Below are positions 1 through 12,300 of a stretch of 64,000 nt of DNA, piece after piece. The stretch covers positions 1 through 64,000 of the forward strand of contig VXBP01008680.1 of assembly GCA_013400115.1 (NCBI GenBank), written 5' to 3'. The position numbers were made by a program, and so were the translations under genes. This DNA is from Rhinopomastus cyanomelas. Taxonomy: Eukaryota > Chordata > Aves > Bucerotiformes > Rhinopomastidae. The first letter of the stretch is position 1, and each line of letters begins with the position of its first letter. The notes under the pieces were generated by a model. That model searched no databases. It was not told the DNA's origin and saw only the letters and a program-made list of their open reading frames with translations.

Positions 1-3000
1 ATGTCCCTTCCAATCCCTAATGATTCTACGATTCTTAAGTAGCTCTCAAATGTGAAAGTGTGAATTTATAAATGTGAGAAAAGCCTTTAGCCATGGGAGA
101 GCTGTAAAATAGTTGATTCGTGAAGCCGAAGTATATATACCGCTCAGGAACTGCTGCAGAGACCTACATGATTGACTCAGGTAGACACCGTAGAGACAGA
201 CAACCACAGGAAATGCTCCTGGACACTCAGAACACTTCTGAAAAGAACACATCAGAAACAGTAATCCAAGTAAGGGCTGGTTTCTGTACTTTACACCTCC
301 CTTGGCAATCTGTATTTTCCATGTGAAAATCTGGCACGCAATGTGAATGAAAACTAAAAAGTTACTCAAATGCTTTGTTGACTTACAGAAGCTTAATAAA
401 ACAGTCATTTGAAGAGTCTCTCACACAACTTAAAACATCTCTGTGAAACATTACCGAGATTACTGGTTTTTACCATCACTGCCAACACTCATCTCCAGCA
501 CTTCCATTGTGCCTACGCATTTTGCAAACACCTCTTCTGTATTCTTGGCATGCAGTCTCTCTTTCAATACCTTTTAATAAACCTTTCTTATGCTGGGCAT
601 CTGTTCAAAACCCACACTAAGAATCGAGTGGAAGTGTCTTTGAGGATTTTTATGTGGTTGTTCACTAAAGGAAGCAAGACTCTGATACCGTCGAGAAATC
701 CTTCTCTATTATGCAGTGCTAGTTGTGAAGCAAAAGCAGTAACATCCAGAAAATTATGGATCCACATGATAATGGCATCCTGCTGCTAGATCACATGCAT
801 CAGTCACCTGTGGCATGCTGCTGCCTGGGGAGCTGTGCTGCTGCCAGGAAAATTACTTGCAAAGGGTGGAAAAAATGTAGAAGTTTTGTTTTGCCTACAG
901 AAATAACTGACTTCTTCATTATTTTTGCTTTCTTCAGATTAGGTTTCTGTTCAGCAGGACAGAGACGAGCCAGCAAGCACAGATCATCTTTGCTGCAGAA
1001 GGGGTAACCCACAAAGATTCATGGGGAGGCAGCTCTGGGGTTGGTACCGGCAAACCCCAGGATCCATCCAAACAGGTGTGGAAACTCCTTCTCAGCCCTA
1101 GTGCACGGGAAGAATTATCCCACAGAAAATTACAGTTTGGAAGATACATGCTGGAGGTCTCTTACTAAGATTAATAAAAAATGAATAAAAAATACCATCT
1201 CAACAAAAGAAATAGTGTGCAAGGAAACTATTTTAAACTTCATTATAACGAAGATTAAATTTTAATCACAGGGCTGGAAGCGGGCTTTTGCCTCAAGAGT
1301 AGTAATAATTACCAGATTCCATTCAATATGGCAAACAGAGGATAGTAATTGGAAATGGCTAAATTGCCATTAACTTTTTTACGTGCACTATCACCGAGTT
1401 AAGACCAAAAAAAATGAGAAGCTGAATCATTAAAAATACTTAATAAGTGGCCTATACGCTACGCTACACTTCCATAATTAAAACTGGGCTGCAATTGCTA
1501 TGTATCCGTTAGAGTTCACCACAGAGAAGACTTAAAAACACAGAAGTCACATAAACCAAGCAGAAATATTACAACATCAGACAGGCATCAAAAGAAAAAT
1601 TACGAGTCTCGAAATTTCTCCAAATCACTTAAGGTAAGCTAAAAGCTTCTAAAAAACATCCTTAGGACTAAAAATGAAGGTATGGTATAAAGGAATAAGC
1701 CCTTAGAAGAGATAAGATGAAACAAGTGATGCAGAAAGCACCTTTGATTTGCAAAAAGATGTAGGATGATCCAAAAGTATCACTTCAGAAATTACTGGAG
1801 GTCATTTGAGGTGTGAGGTAAGCTGTTCTTCAGTTCACAAATAACCAACTTAGTGAATATATGGCAAAAAAAGTGTTAATCAGCATTTAAATACGCAACT
1901 AATGCATGCAAAAAAGCTGGCTCTGAACATCCTGTATTTGCTGATCTCTTTTCCAGATATGCTGAACTACAGTTCAGAAATCTAAGAGTCTTAAGACATC
2001 GCTAAAAACAGGCTGATGTTTTGAACCATCAAGCTGCATGTTCTACGTACCCGCATGGCCCTGAACCTTCCACCAAGTCCAACCAAACAACAGTAACGCT
2101 AATGAGATTCTATAAATAAAGTATTCAAGGGCTGAGATTCAATTAATGACAGTCAACAGAGTTCCAGGAAAATTAGTTTTCAGCATCAAACAGGCATGAC
2201 TTCATTCTCTGATGAGATTATAAGTTTTCCTGATAATGTCAACTTTGTAAAGGTATTAACCTTCCTCAGGGCTTTTGGCTTTCCATGTGCTAGACACCAA
2301 CGTATTAAATGGTGCCTTAAGCTTCCTTTAGAATACAGACCACATGGATTAAGAACTATTTAGATGATGCATCTTCAACAACAAACTATGAGGACTATTA
2401 ATTAAATAGAAATAGCTCTTGTGGGGTCTGCCACAGTTTGAGCTGGCGCTTTTCATATTGAATATCTGGAACTAAGTGTAAATCAACTGCCGGTAATTAC
2501 TTTGGATAAGCATCAGAGTGGCAAAATAGCTACGGGCAATCAACAGACACCATACCACATCATTTGTACCATCACAATGCTTTCAGACAAAATATGCCTG
2601 AACTCAAGGAAACATAATTGATTAAAGAAGAGGTGTGCAGCTCCATGGGTGCAACTGTCTGCTGAGCACTGCAAGTATGAAAAGTGGGACCAGATACATC
2701 AGAAGGTCTCTCTCTTTAAAGCTTGCTAGCCTTGTCACCAGAAGTAGCCAAGAGCCTGCTGTTTCGCTCTTAAGATTACACAAGATTTATGATTAATTAT
2801 AGGCTGATTATTTAAATAATTTTTTTGTAATAGCTTCAAGATCAAAGCTGGAAACAGATTTGGTTTAAGGACAAATGCTCACGACTGCCATTCCCAACAG
2901 TGCTGAGTTAGCGGGCATTTTAATGTGAATTTTCTTGTGATCTTGTGTTTGATGAGACATGAGACGTATTTCTATGAAGAGAACTTAAGAACTTGTTTCA

Positions 3001-3136
3001 AGGGGCACAGCAAAACTTTCAAAAGCTGTTTCACTAGATCAAGCCTTGCAATCTGCAAGCCTTTGTTTAAAAAGAGAGGAATGCATTCTCTATGGCTGCC
3101 AGAACAAAGGATCCTTTAAGAAAGGACACATGCTCT
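1..3136 (-). other. NCK2 intron 2 (part); no gene seen
   Basis: AT-rich sequence downstream of the first coding exon of NCK2. Reading both strands I found no frame resembling the remaining NCK2 domains (two SH3, one SH2) or any other protein I recognise. The open frames are short and look random. Nothing structured was noticed apart from ordinary A- and T-rich stretches. Confidence 0.6.
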
Positions 3137-3682
3137 CAAAGAATCACCAAACCCTTGGAGTTGGAAGGGACCTTAAGATATCACCAAGTCCAATGCCTAC
3201 ATCAAAGCAGGGCTGCCTAAAGCACATTGCACAGGGCTGCATCCAGGCAGGTTTTGAGAATCTCCAGAGAAGGAGACCCCCACAACCTCTCTGGGCAGCC
3301 AGTTCCAGAGCTTTGTGACTCGCACTGGAAATAAGTTTTTCCTTATTTCTAAATGCGACTTCTTGTGCCCGCTGCTCCTTGTCCTGTCACTGGACACAAC
3401 TGAAAACAGTCTGGCACCATTTTCCCTACAGCTACCCTTCAGATATGATCCACACCTAAACATGTCTCCTCTTACTCCTCTCCAGGCTAAACAGTCCCAG
3501 CTCTCTCAACCTTTCCTCGTAAGAGAGATGGTCTAGCCCCTCAGCCATTTGCATAGCCCTTCAGTAGACTCTCTACAGCAGTTCCCTGTCTCTCTTGAAC
3601 TGAGGAGCTCAGAACTGGACAGAGTACTCAGGTGTGGCCTCACAGGGCAGCTTAGAGGGAAAGGACAACCTCTCCAGAACTC
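3137..3682 (-). mobile_element. CR1 LINE fragment, 3' part, minus orientation
   Basis: The + strand starts at AGAATCACCAAACCCTTGGA and continues with TTGGAAGGGACCTTAAGAT, the reverse complement of a CR1 3' end, close to its short terminal repeat. It runs on through 3'UTR and reverse-transcriptase C-terminal sequence to about 3682 (the equivalent of GGGGAGGACAACCTCTC). The copy is diverged, frame-broken and 5'-truncated, so inactive. It lies in the same orientation as NCK2. Confidence 0.88.
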
Positions 3683-5662
3683 TCTTTGTTCTGAATGAGA
3701 CATTACAGCAAGATAAGCTCAGCTTAAAAAGCACTGTTTATTTGAGGATTCTGATTCAGTAAAGGTACAATGAAAATTATGAAAATTGCTCAGGTATGTG
3801 GTGCACAACCCAGACACAAATTTCATTACGCTAAGCGGTTCACTGACAGGAAGCTATAGAAAAAAAATATTTGTAAGCAGCACCATTTTTGTAGGGTGTT
3901 AAGAATATCCTAAGTCAATGAGCGAGTTAGGTCTAGCTTAGGCAGTCTCTCACTGCCAACAGGATATGACAGGATAAAAATATGAGCAGTGCTTTGCATT
4001 CTGTATGTTTAGCAGGTACCTGAGGTCACTGCTGAAGAAAAAGCTTGGTTCTGCCACATGGTAGTTTCTGCCTCATCTGGACAAACAAGGCACAGGGAAA
4101 AACAAAGGGACAGGCGATTCAGTAGATTGTTGTAACAGTCCTTGAGAACTTAATAACCTGTATATGTGCATGTAAAGGGATAAGGTTTGGAAGGTATGAC
4201 ACTAAGAAAGGCTCAGCCACGAAACCACCAAGATTTGTTCTCACACAGGCCCACTGGTCACAATACACACGGGAAGCACTCTGCAGCACAGAGCTTTGTT
4301 CATACCAAGCTGATAAACACGCATATACATAAGGACGCCTCTCCAAGCCTTCACTTAAACACATTTCTGTGACACAGACAAAAACATTTATTTATAATCA
4401 TGTAAATGCCTCCCGCATTGTAGGCAAACACATTTTTTATGTAGTTGATATAACAACAGAAATACAGTCCCTTCACAAAGTAGTTATAAAGGAGCTTGAA
4501 GTCACAACAAGGACTTTGATTTTAACTAGTTAGCTGATACTGAAGTTTATTCTTCATACAAATCTTTGAGAAGGCATAATCACATTTGATAGTACTGTAA
4601 CGAGCATATTCCAAGGCTATCTGTGGACAGGCCTATGGTTTTCAACATTACCATGGCAGCTCTCGTGCTAACCTTGTTTTTCTGCCATCTGTCCTGTAGC
4701 TCTCAATCTCCACATACTCAACAGCAGCTCAGCAACAGAGGACGTCGTAATGCAGAGGTGACTAAAAAAAACCTAGCCTGTTAGACAAAAGACTAGCACT
4801 GGACACCTGTGACAGACCTAAATGAGCTGCTGCTGTGTTATTTTTAAGTGAACCTTTCTGTTTTTAACAAATCCAATTCCAAATACGAATTTTTCTGTGT
4901 AAATCAGTATTTTCTACAGCAAACCACAATACAGTAAGTTTTCCCTGTGTAAGAGTTAGCACAAGACAGGCCAGCAAACAAAATACAAGCAAAAAAAGAA
5001 CCTTAAAACACCTCTGGTGCATACCTATTTCTGCTCTGTGTTACAGCCTAAAAATACAACTACTAGGGATTTTTCCACCTCTATGTATGAAATTATCACC
5101 TATCACTATATTTAACCTTTTCTTCAAAGATGTGCTATTTTATACATGTGACACTGCACTGAGGAATTTATGTGCAAGTACAAAACAATACATATTAAGA
5201 ACTTGAAAGCAGAAGGAAAATCTCAGACCACAGAAACGTAACCCCCCAGCAAACACAGCATAATCCCATTCATGAAGTGATTAAGCTTTGCTATGCTAGC
5301 TGTGCTGAACAATCCAGTTTACATCTTCATATTTGAATGAAAGGACTTGGCATGAGAGGAAAGGATTCAGCACTTGATATTTCAATAAAAACTCAGTTTC
5401 ACAGCTGCTGAAAATACAAACCTCTAACAGACTACAACAAAAAAAGCATCTTATTCTTCTGGATGTGATGTGAGAAGAGCTGTTACTGATTTTTCCACGT
5501 GACTCTCCCCCAACTCCCTCTCTCCCACTCCTCAATCATTCAGCATGTCACCTCAAAGCAAGATTAACAAAATCCAAACAAACACGTTAAACAATATTTC
5601 TCTGCACACATATACCTAATCTGAAACCTAGCAAGTCTACTAAACTTCCAAAATACAAAAGG
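3683..5662 (-). other. NCK2 intron 2 (5' part); no gene seen
   Basis: Intronic sequence directly downstream of the exon donor. It is AT-rich, with no frame I recognise and no clear repeat. The sequence just left of the CR1 (3683-3760) is not recognisably part of that element. Confidence 0.6.
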
Positions 5663-5668
5663 ACTTAC
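5663..5668 (-). other. NCK2: NCK2 intron 2 splice donor (GTAAGT)
   Basis: On the minus strand the coding sequence runs ACA TTG G then GTAAGT, a near-ideal U1 donor. Translation past it loses similarity to NCK2, which continues Gly-Leu-Gly-Lys in the family as I recall it. This fixes the exon's 3' end at 5669. Confidence 0.92.
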
Positions 5669-5894
5669 CCAATGTGTCTTTTAGATTTTTAACCAGAGAA
5701 CCTTTCTTCAAGCTGTTTTTTCGCTCCACATAATTTGATGGCACATATCCCGTTTTGTTGGCCGCGTTTCTTACCCTCCACCAAGTCTTGGAATCATCTA
5801 ATAGCCAAAGACGCTCATTTTTCTTGATGTCAAGTTCTTGGTCCTGCTGTGCAGTGTAATCCCACTTTGCAATTACAATAACTTCTTCTGTCAT
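5669..5894 (-). CDS. NCK2: NCK2 first coding exon (N-terminal SH3 domain), partial
   Basis: This exon encodes residues 1-75 plus the first base of codon 76 of the adaptor NCK2. The family links tyrosine-phosphorylated receptors, through its C-terminal SH2 domain, to actin regulators such as PAK and N-WASP, through three SH3 domains, at the inner face of the plasma membrane. The start MTEEVIVIAKWDYTAQQDQE separates NCK2 from NCK1, which I recall as beginning MAEEVVVVAKFDY. The SH3 landmarks are visible: an ALYDY-like motif (AKWDYTA, residues 9-15), the ligand-binding Trp pair (38-39) and PSNYV (52-56). Residues 57-75 are the linker after SH3-1. The reading frame continues into intron as GKSFCILEV, so the exon ends at the GTAAGT donor, in phase 1. 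SH3-2, SH3-3 and SH2 are not in the window. I infer residue 47 (Lys) is Arg in the mammalian protein, from memory. The start has A at -3, a good context. Confidence 0.96.
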
Positions 5895-5901
5895 CTTTCA
5901 T
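5830..5901 (-). other. Overlapping upstream ORF at the NCK2 start (23 codons)
   Basis: An ATG lies seven bases upstream of the NCK2 start, in another frame. It opens a 23-codon frame ending at TGA (5832-5830) inside the SH3-1 coding sequence. Its context is weak (T at -3, A at +4), while the main ATG has A at -3, so leaky scanning would be expected. If translated, it would reduce initiation at the main start. That it has a regulatory role is inference. Confidence 0.5.
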
Positions 5902-5910
5902 GGAGTCCTT
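5895..5910 (-). other. NCK2: NCK2 exon 2 5'UTR segment and splice acceptor
   Basis: Read on the minus strand, an AG (5912-5911) preceded by a T-rich, A-interrupted tract (TTTTATTATTACAG) marks the acceptor. A branch-like CTGAT lies about 30 bases upstream. Sixteen bases of untranslated exon follow before the main ATG, and they contain an upstream, out-of-frame ATG at 5901-5899. The upstream exon is therefore non-coding and must lie further right, most likely in the CpG island near 57-58 kb. Confidence 0.85.
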
Positions 5911-5912
5911 CT

Positions 5913-6095
5913 GTAATAATAAAATATTTAAACATGTCTATCAGTAAATTGTATCATGTAATTCTTAACCAGTTTTCTCTCCAAGTTCTTAGGAAACAAG
6001 CAGAAAAAGGATGGTGAAAAATAAGGCCATACAGGGTGAACTCTCAGAGACTGGAATTAATCTTTTAAAAATAAAAAGTCATACTAATTCTAATT
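5913..6095 (-). other. NCK2 intron 1, segment between exon 2 and CR1
   Basis: Short AT-rich intron containing the branch-point and polypyrimidine region for exon 2. Nothing else seen. Confidence 0.6.
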
Positions 6096-6600
6096 GGTGG
6101 CTCTACTTGACAGGCAACTGAATAGGAGCCAGCAGTGTGCTCAGGTGGCCAAGAAGGCCAATGGTATCCTGGCCTGGATTAGAAATTCCTGTACTCAGCA
6201 CTGGTGAAGCTGCACCTTGAGTACTGTGTCCAGTTTTGGGCACCTCAGTATAACGGAGACATTGAGGTTCTGGAGTGAGTGTAGAGGAGGGCAACGAAAC
6301 TAAGAAGAGCCTGGAGAATAAATCTTATGAGGACAGACTGAGAGAGTTGGGGCTGTTTAGTTTGAGGAAGAGGAGGCTAAAGCAAGACCTCATCACTCCC
6401 TACAACCATCTGAAAGGACATTGTAGAGATGTTGGTGCTGCTCTCTTGTCACAGGTAGTTAGCAACAGAACCAGAGGGAAGGGCTTCAAACTTCAAGAAG
6501 GGAGTTTTAGATTGGACACTGGGTAAAAATTCTTTATGGAAAAGAGTGGTCAGGCACTGAAATGGGCTGCCCAGAGTGGTAGTTCTATGACTCTATGACA
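6096..6600 (+). mobile_element. CR1 LINE fragment, plus orientation, internally deleted 3' end
   Basis: CR1 sequence in forward orientation, 185 bases from the NCK2 exon. Landmarks are GGTGGCCAAGAAGGCCAATG (about 6148), a TACTCAGCACTGGTGAAGC block (about 6192), GAGGACAGACTGAGAGAGTT (about 6330) and the terminal TTCTATGACTCTATGACA. Near 6573 the sequence jumps from GGGCTGCCCAGAGTGGT to the terminal octamer-like repeats, skipping perhaps 150-200 bases normally present, so this copy has an internal deletion. It is antisense to NCK2. It is 5'-truncated and its frames are broken. Confidence 0.9.
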
Positions 6601-7244
6601 TTGATCCTTCTTTTTTCCACCACTAAAATGCAACAACATCTTGACAGTAAATTCTAGTCAAAATGTAATACGTTTGCTTCATCTCAATGGATGTAAAATC
6701 ATTCAGATTTATATTAACAGAGGTTAATTTATAAACCCCACTGTTTTATATAGAATTGCAAAGTATCCTCCACCTGTCAATGTTCTGACACAAGGAAAAA
6801 AATACAGCTGCATTCCAAAAATAATCTTCGCTTCTGCTCTAGTTCTTCAATCTAACATATTATTTAAAAACAGAAAATTTATAAATAAAGTTTGGGGTTT
6901 TTTTAGTAGCAAGTTCAATTACTTCAAAGTAATGTAACTTGGCAAAGAAATCTGCCATCAAGATGGCAACATCTTTACTAAGCCTTTGTTCACAACATTT
7001 GGTGCAGGCAGCACAGACAGCATTTTAGGAGTAGCCTTCACTTCTCTTCAGATCCCAGCTCATCGCAGTGCTGCATCAGGGATGAGGCAGTGCAGTGGAA
7101 AGAGTATCCATGGCTCCTTCCTCAACAGCACCTCCCCTCTCCCCTGCCCAAAACTCTATCCAGAGTTCTGTTAAGACTGAACTAGTCATGCTTTTACACA
7201 AAACCTGTAAAAAGAAATAAGCTTTGGCACAGCTATCTGCCAGT

Positions 7245-7256
7245 CACACACACACA
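7245..7256. repeat. CA microsatellite (six units)
   Basis: Uninterrupted CA dinucleotides in intron 1. Similar short tracts occur at about 20724-20737 and 46778-46789. Confidence 0.85.
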
Positions 7257-9234
7257 GCTGCACTGCCTCCACATTTTCCTACACATCCCAAGACCTACCA
7301 GGAGCAATGTGAGAGAGCACACCCCAACAGAAAGTCCCATGGCAGCAGTGATGACATTCAAACATTACAATGCCAACCAAAACATGTTCATTTTACTCTA
7401 AATCCTAAGAAGGTAGCTAAAATTTTTCTAAGCACTTTTGACTTGCATGTAGGGGACAGAGCGGTAGGTCACAATGTGTTTGAAAAACCAATGTAGCAGA
7501 CTAAGTAAAACCTGTAGACTTGCTTTTGATTACACGAGTAAAAACCTGTTCCTGAGTACTTCAAACTATTGCTTTACAGCATTATTCGACTTTGTTGCCT
7601 AGTTCTCAGCAGTCCACAGTCCTACAAACACCCGACAGTTTATGTGACAGACAAGTAATTAAAAACCCCCTCACGCTTCATTCAGAAGTTCTGTTCAGCA
7701 TGTAAGTTATATCATCTACATTCAGAAAGGGCTCCTTCTGCAGCCTGTAAACTCACACACACATTTTCTCCATCTAGCCACAGTACAAGCTGTGAACACT
7801 ACATGCTAGACAGCCCAGCAGTTTACTCCTTCAAAGAAAAAGTGCTTTCCTTGTTTAAAGTTAACCTGTAATCATAAGACACAACAGTGGGCTCTATTAC
7901 AACTTAGCAGCCTATTCCCCTCATAACTTTTTTTTTCCCAACAGAGCCGCGCAATAGAGCTGAGTTACAGCTGATAAAGCTGTTTGACAGCAAAGCTCAG
8001 GAAAGCACCAGAAATATCACCCCTCACAGCCACAGCAGGACCACAGTTTTGAAAAGCTAAAACTGAAATAAACAGGCTTAAAGTTCTCATAGGAAACAGA
8101 GTAATACACAGCAATTAAAACATCATTCAAATGCGTTTGCCTAGCTGAGAGGCCTGAAACAAATTAAACAAGCTCTAACTGTGTTTTGAACAAATAGGAA
8201 GAAACACAACTCTTGCAGTTCAAACAGGCTGAGGCTTACGTGAGTGGAATTGATGACTTTATAGGAAAAAAGTCACTATACCCTTCAATAATTTTTACCT
8301 CTAAATAATAAGCCCTTCTGACAATGACACAGGAGAGACTGAGCTTTGGATCACAGCCTCCCAATAAAACTGCCCTGGTTTCTGACTCACATAAATGGAC
8401 AGATATCCTACAAGTCAATAAGTTGTTGTAGCCACAGGGGAACAGCAATCAAGCATGTTCCAGAGGTCAGCACTGTCAATACCTCTCCAATTTGGATCCA
8501 TTTATTTTGTCTCAGCAATTGTAAAATGCTCAATCCTTACTATTCCTGGGGACATGGAGAAGGCAAAGAAATAAGACATCTTCAGTGCAGTTGGATGATG
8601 TTGCCTCCACATAGGCTCCTTTTTCTATAGAAGTTATTTTAACAATGCAGCCAAGTTTAAATTATTTAGTGAAAATTCTGTATATTAATAAGAAACCAGA
8701 CTAGTCATACTACTTGACTGGTGACCGATGGAAAAACTACTAAACTCTTCCTATACCTCTGAAGCAAAAAATAAATAATTCAATTGGATGTCGTTACAAG
8801 AGTCACCAAGTGTTTCTTCTAAAGTCTTGGAGAAAGGCAGAAGCACAGGAAGAGGTCAGGCGTCAGGGCTAATGGTGCTAGCTCTACAGTTCTCCAAAAC
8901 TCACTCACATCAGAGAGTCTAAAGCTTCCTGATTTCTACAATTCCAGTTACTGTTGACATGCCATTTCACAAGCAGACGCCTTGTACGGGGCTATTTTTG
9001 GAGAAGGCTAAGAGAAGTCATGTTTCTCAAGCAGCATTCTCACGTAGAACCCATTTCTGTAAAGTACTCCAGGTTTTGCTGAACAATGAATAGCTCAACA
9101 ATTTTATAATAATTTAATAGCACAATAGCAACATTTTACAGCCCAAGAAAGGACAAGACTTACAAAGAGTCAAAATGCATCACATAATTGCAGCTAAACA
9201 TCTGTCCATTTTCAGTTGCATGGAAAGTGTGGAC

Positions 9235-9370
9235 ACGTTTGGATGCGCTTGCTTTGTAGGTTTTGCAGGTTTTTTGGGGAAGCTGACTGGTTTAGGGCGA
9301 GTTTTTTTGTTTGGTGGGGTCTTGGGGGAAGGACTGTTTGTTTTAATCTTCTTCTTAACTGTGGGGGGCT
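9235..9370 (+). other. G/T-rich strand-asymmetric block in intron 1
   Basis: For about 135 bases the + strand is rich in G and T runs (GGTTTTTTGGGGAAG, GGTGGGGTCTTGGGGGAAGG, GTGGGGGG), against surrounding + strand sequence that is rich in A and C. It is not a simple tandem repeat. It could be an inserted element fragment or a low-complexity drift; I do not recognise it. Confidence 0.4.
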
Positions 9371-12300
9371 AGTATTAAAGTTCTTTAAATTACTTTCTTA
9401 TGGTAACATCATCAGACTGGCTCCATCAAGGACAATAAAAGTTCTTCCTGTGGCATTTGCAGAGCTAAGATTTCCTTGTATGTGAATAAAAGCACATTTG
9501 TGCCTTAGAAGAGGAGCTGCAGAATTAATAGTTTTGAACTGCTTTTGCAACACAGCTGTGTGCCAAACAAAAGATTAGAAGAAAGTGACATAACTAGATT
9601 TGGAGGAAAACAGAAGGAAAGCACAGTAATACAGCCTTCCCCAGCATGAGTGTCCCATAAAAACTCAACATGCACTCAAAACGTGAGATTTCTTAAGCAT
9701 AACACTTATGGACTGCACAGCCAGAAATACCACAGTGCCCACAGATGCTAGAGTTAACATGAGACTCCTGAACACCAAGCAAACGTAAATCCTCTACTGC
9801 TAAGAGTGTAGAACTTTCTGGAACGTTTCCCCTCAAAAAGCTCCTAAGTCCTAGTGCTGAGATACAGTTTTCTTTTCATACTCTAGGAAGAGACACCCCA
9901 CTTTAGACCGCACCAGTGACAACCTATGAAGTGTAAAGCTTCAGAAGAGAAATTTACTCTGAGAAATTACAGAAGCTGTAATTTCTCAGCACAAAACTGC
10001 TTTACTGTAGGAAGCACACATATGGCCTTGTTTTTTATCTTACGGTACCAAGCGGTCACTTGCTTTACTTTTATGACAATCCAGCTTCCAATACAGTTTT
10101 AAAAACATAATCACAGCAACTCCCGAAACGAAGACACCACGCCAAACAGGCGAACAAAAAAATCTTCCACAACCCAGACTTTCAAAATGTCATTTATCAT
10201 CTATGTCACAAATCCACACTTCCAGTCCCTTTTTAACTTAGCATTCATTGCTACCAGTGGTAGTAAACTCATTTATTTACCAACTAATTATTTTACACTG
10301 AGCTCAGATATTTTGAGCCACTTTGTTTCTTCCCTCCAATTTAGATTTTGTTACAGGAGACCTCTGCTGCCTTCAGCAGCAGCTCCCAAACACCTGAAAA
10401 TTTTACTATACAGAAACCCCATCAGGAAAAACTGCAAACACTGTCAGGCTAGGAAGGCAATGAACAATAAAACAGCCAAGGTAAAGCCTGTTGCATGACT
10501 ACTGAGAGCCTGCTCAGACAGGTGAGGAACACTAGCTAACCCAAAGGCAAACATCAGTGAATATCTAGCACTGCAGCTCCCACACAGACGTTATCAGAAG
10601 AAAGTCCAGGAAAAAAGAAAAAGTTTATGTTCAATAAGCTGCCAATGATTCCAGAATTTAATGAGGACAAACAAAAGGCAAACAACCATCTATGCCATTT
10701 TTTGAACCAATACTTAAAACTGCAAACAATATTTGAGATTATGGAAACTGAAGAATAGTGAACTTGAAAAGAATCTGCTCCCACAAAACTTGTAAATCTA
10801 GTAGTGATTTTTCACGTGAAACATTTGCTCAGTTTAAGTTATTTTAAATATCAAGCTGTACATGATTGTTAGATCTTATACTTTATACCAGGCCTGGATC
10901 TCTTTCCCTCTACCCCACACACCCCGATATAGGGCTAATCTACTCCCATAAAGAGTTTCTCCCACAATGATAAACAAGAAAAGATTTATTCCAGCATGAC
11001 AGCAGGAATCTTCTCTTGTAGACTGAAAACAAGATAACACTCCCACCAATTTAATACTCTGGCCCAGCAGGCAGATAAGTAGTATCTTCTCTTGCCTTGG
11101 TGAGGAAGGCTCAGGGTCAGATCAGGGATATGATTAGTTAGGATAGTGCTGACAGGAGATATGGCTGAGATTTAAAGACTGATTAAGAAAGCAAGCATTT
11201 GCTCTGCTAGCTCACAATTTATTTTGCAAAAAGCAATACAGCTGAAAAATTTAATCCCTCCCCAAAGGAACAAGCAAAAATTTTATTAATAGGAAATGAC
11301 AATTGATACAACTGCCTGTCCTGGCACTGAACGTCCTCCTAAGACACACAGAAAGAAAGGTACTAAATTGATATGGAGACTGATATACATAAAACACATA
11401 ACTGCTCTATGATATCACATAAGACAATTACTATACAATATTTAGTTGTCTGGGGAAAATGAAACACTAACATGGTTTCCTCTACGACCTGAAGGCTCAA
11501 CCACCTCTTCCATCTCCAAACTCAGAAAATAAAAGTGAGTTTTGAACCATGCTGTGTTTCAATGTGTTGCTGACAGGCCATCTAGCTGGTGTCCACTAAA
11601 TTAATCTTTCATAAACCATAATAGGAACAAATACTAATTCTAAGGTAACTCAGTTGTGGAAAATGAGAAAAGTATTTTTCCATCAAAGCCTCTTTCATAG
11701 CAAGCAGATGTGCACACCATGTTCTGTCATTAGTAAAAGGTCACTTTGTCTGAAACTTTCTTATTTACAAAAACACAACCTCTGGTTAGCCTGCCTACTG
11801 TTCAGGAGGTCTGAAGCTTTGCTTTCACTTAGTTGTTTTCTTTGTTCCATGTATGGATGTGCCGTCAGTTGTTTTATGGCTGGGTTTTTTTAAATCAGCC
11901 TGGATGAATAGTTTTGACATACAGAAAGATTTCAAAATAACTTTTCTCTATATTTGTGATCATTTTACTAGTTTGTTGGGGATGAGCAAAAAACCAAACT
12001 CAAAGACAGAACTCAGCATTAAAAAGAACAGAAATGTGAATTCAAGTGAAAACTTGTGAAGAAGAACACATCTTCTGGACGTATTTTCTACTTCCAGTAG
12101 AACGCAGCAGTTTTGATACTTAAGGCATGTATGTTCAAAAAAATAGGAAAATATAATCTCTTTCGTGCAAAGATCAAAGGCAGCCTGAACCAATCAAAAA
12201 ACTTATGATTTTACAAGAAAATTTCACAATGTGAAGGTTTAAAAATAGACAAGTTTGAGACAAATTAAGCAAATCACAGCTTTTTGATAAAACCCTCTCT

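Noticed and set aside
10187..10498. Plus-strand frame of 103 codons in intron 1
   Set aside because: No similarity I recognise, AT-rich random-looking residues, and no convincing splice sites.
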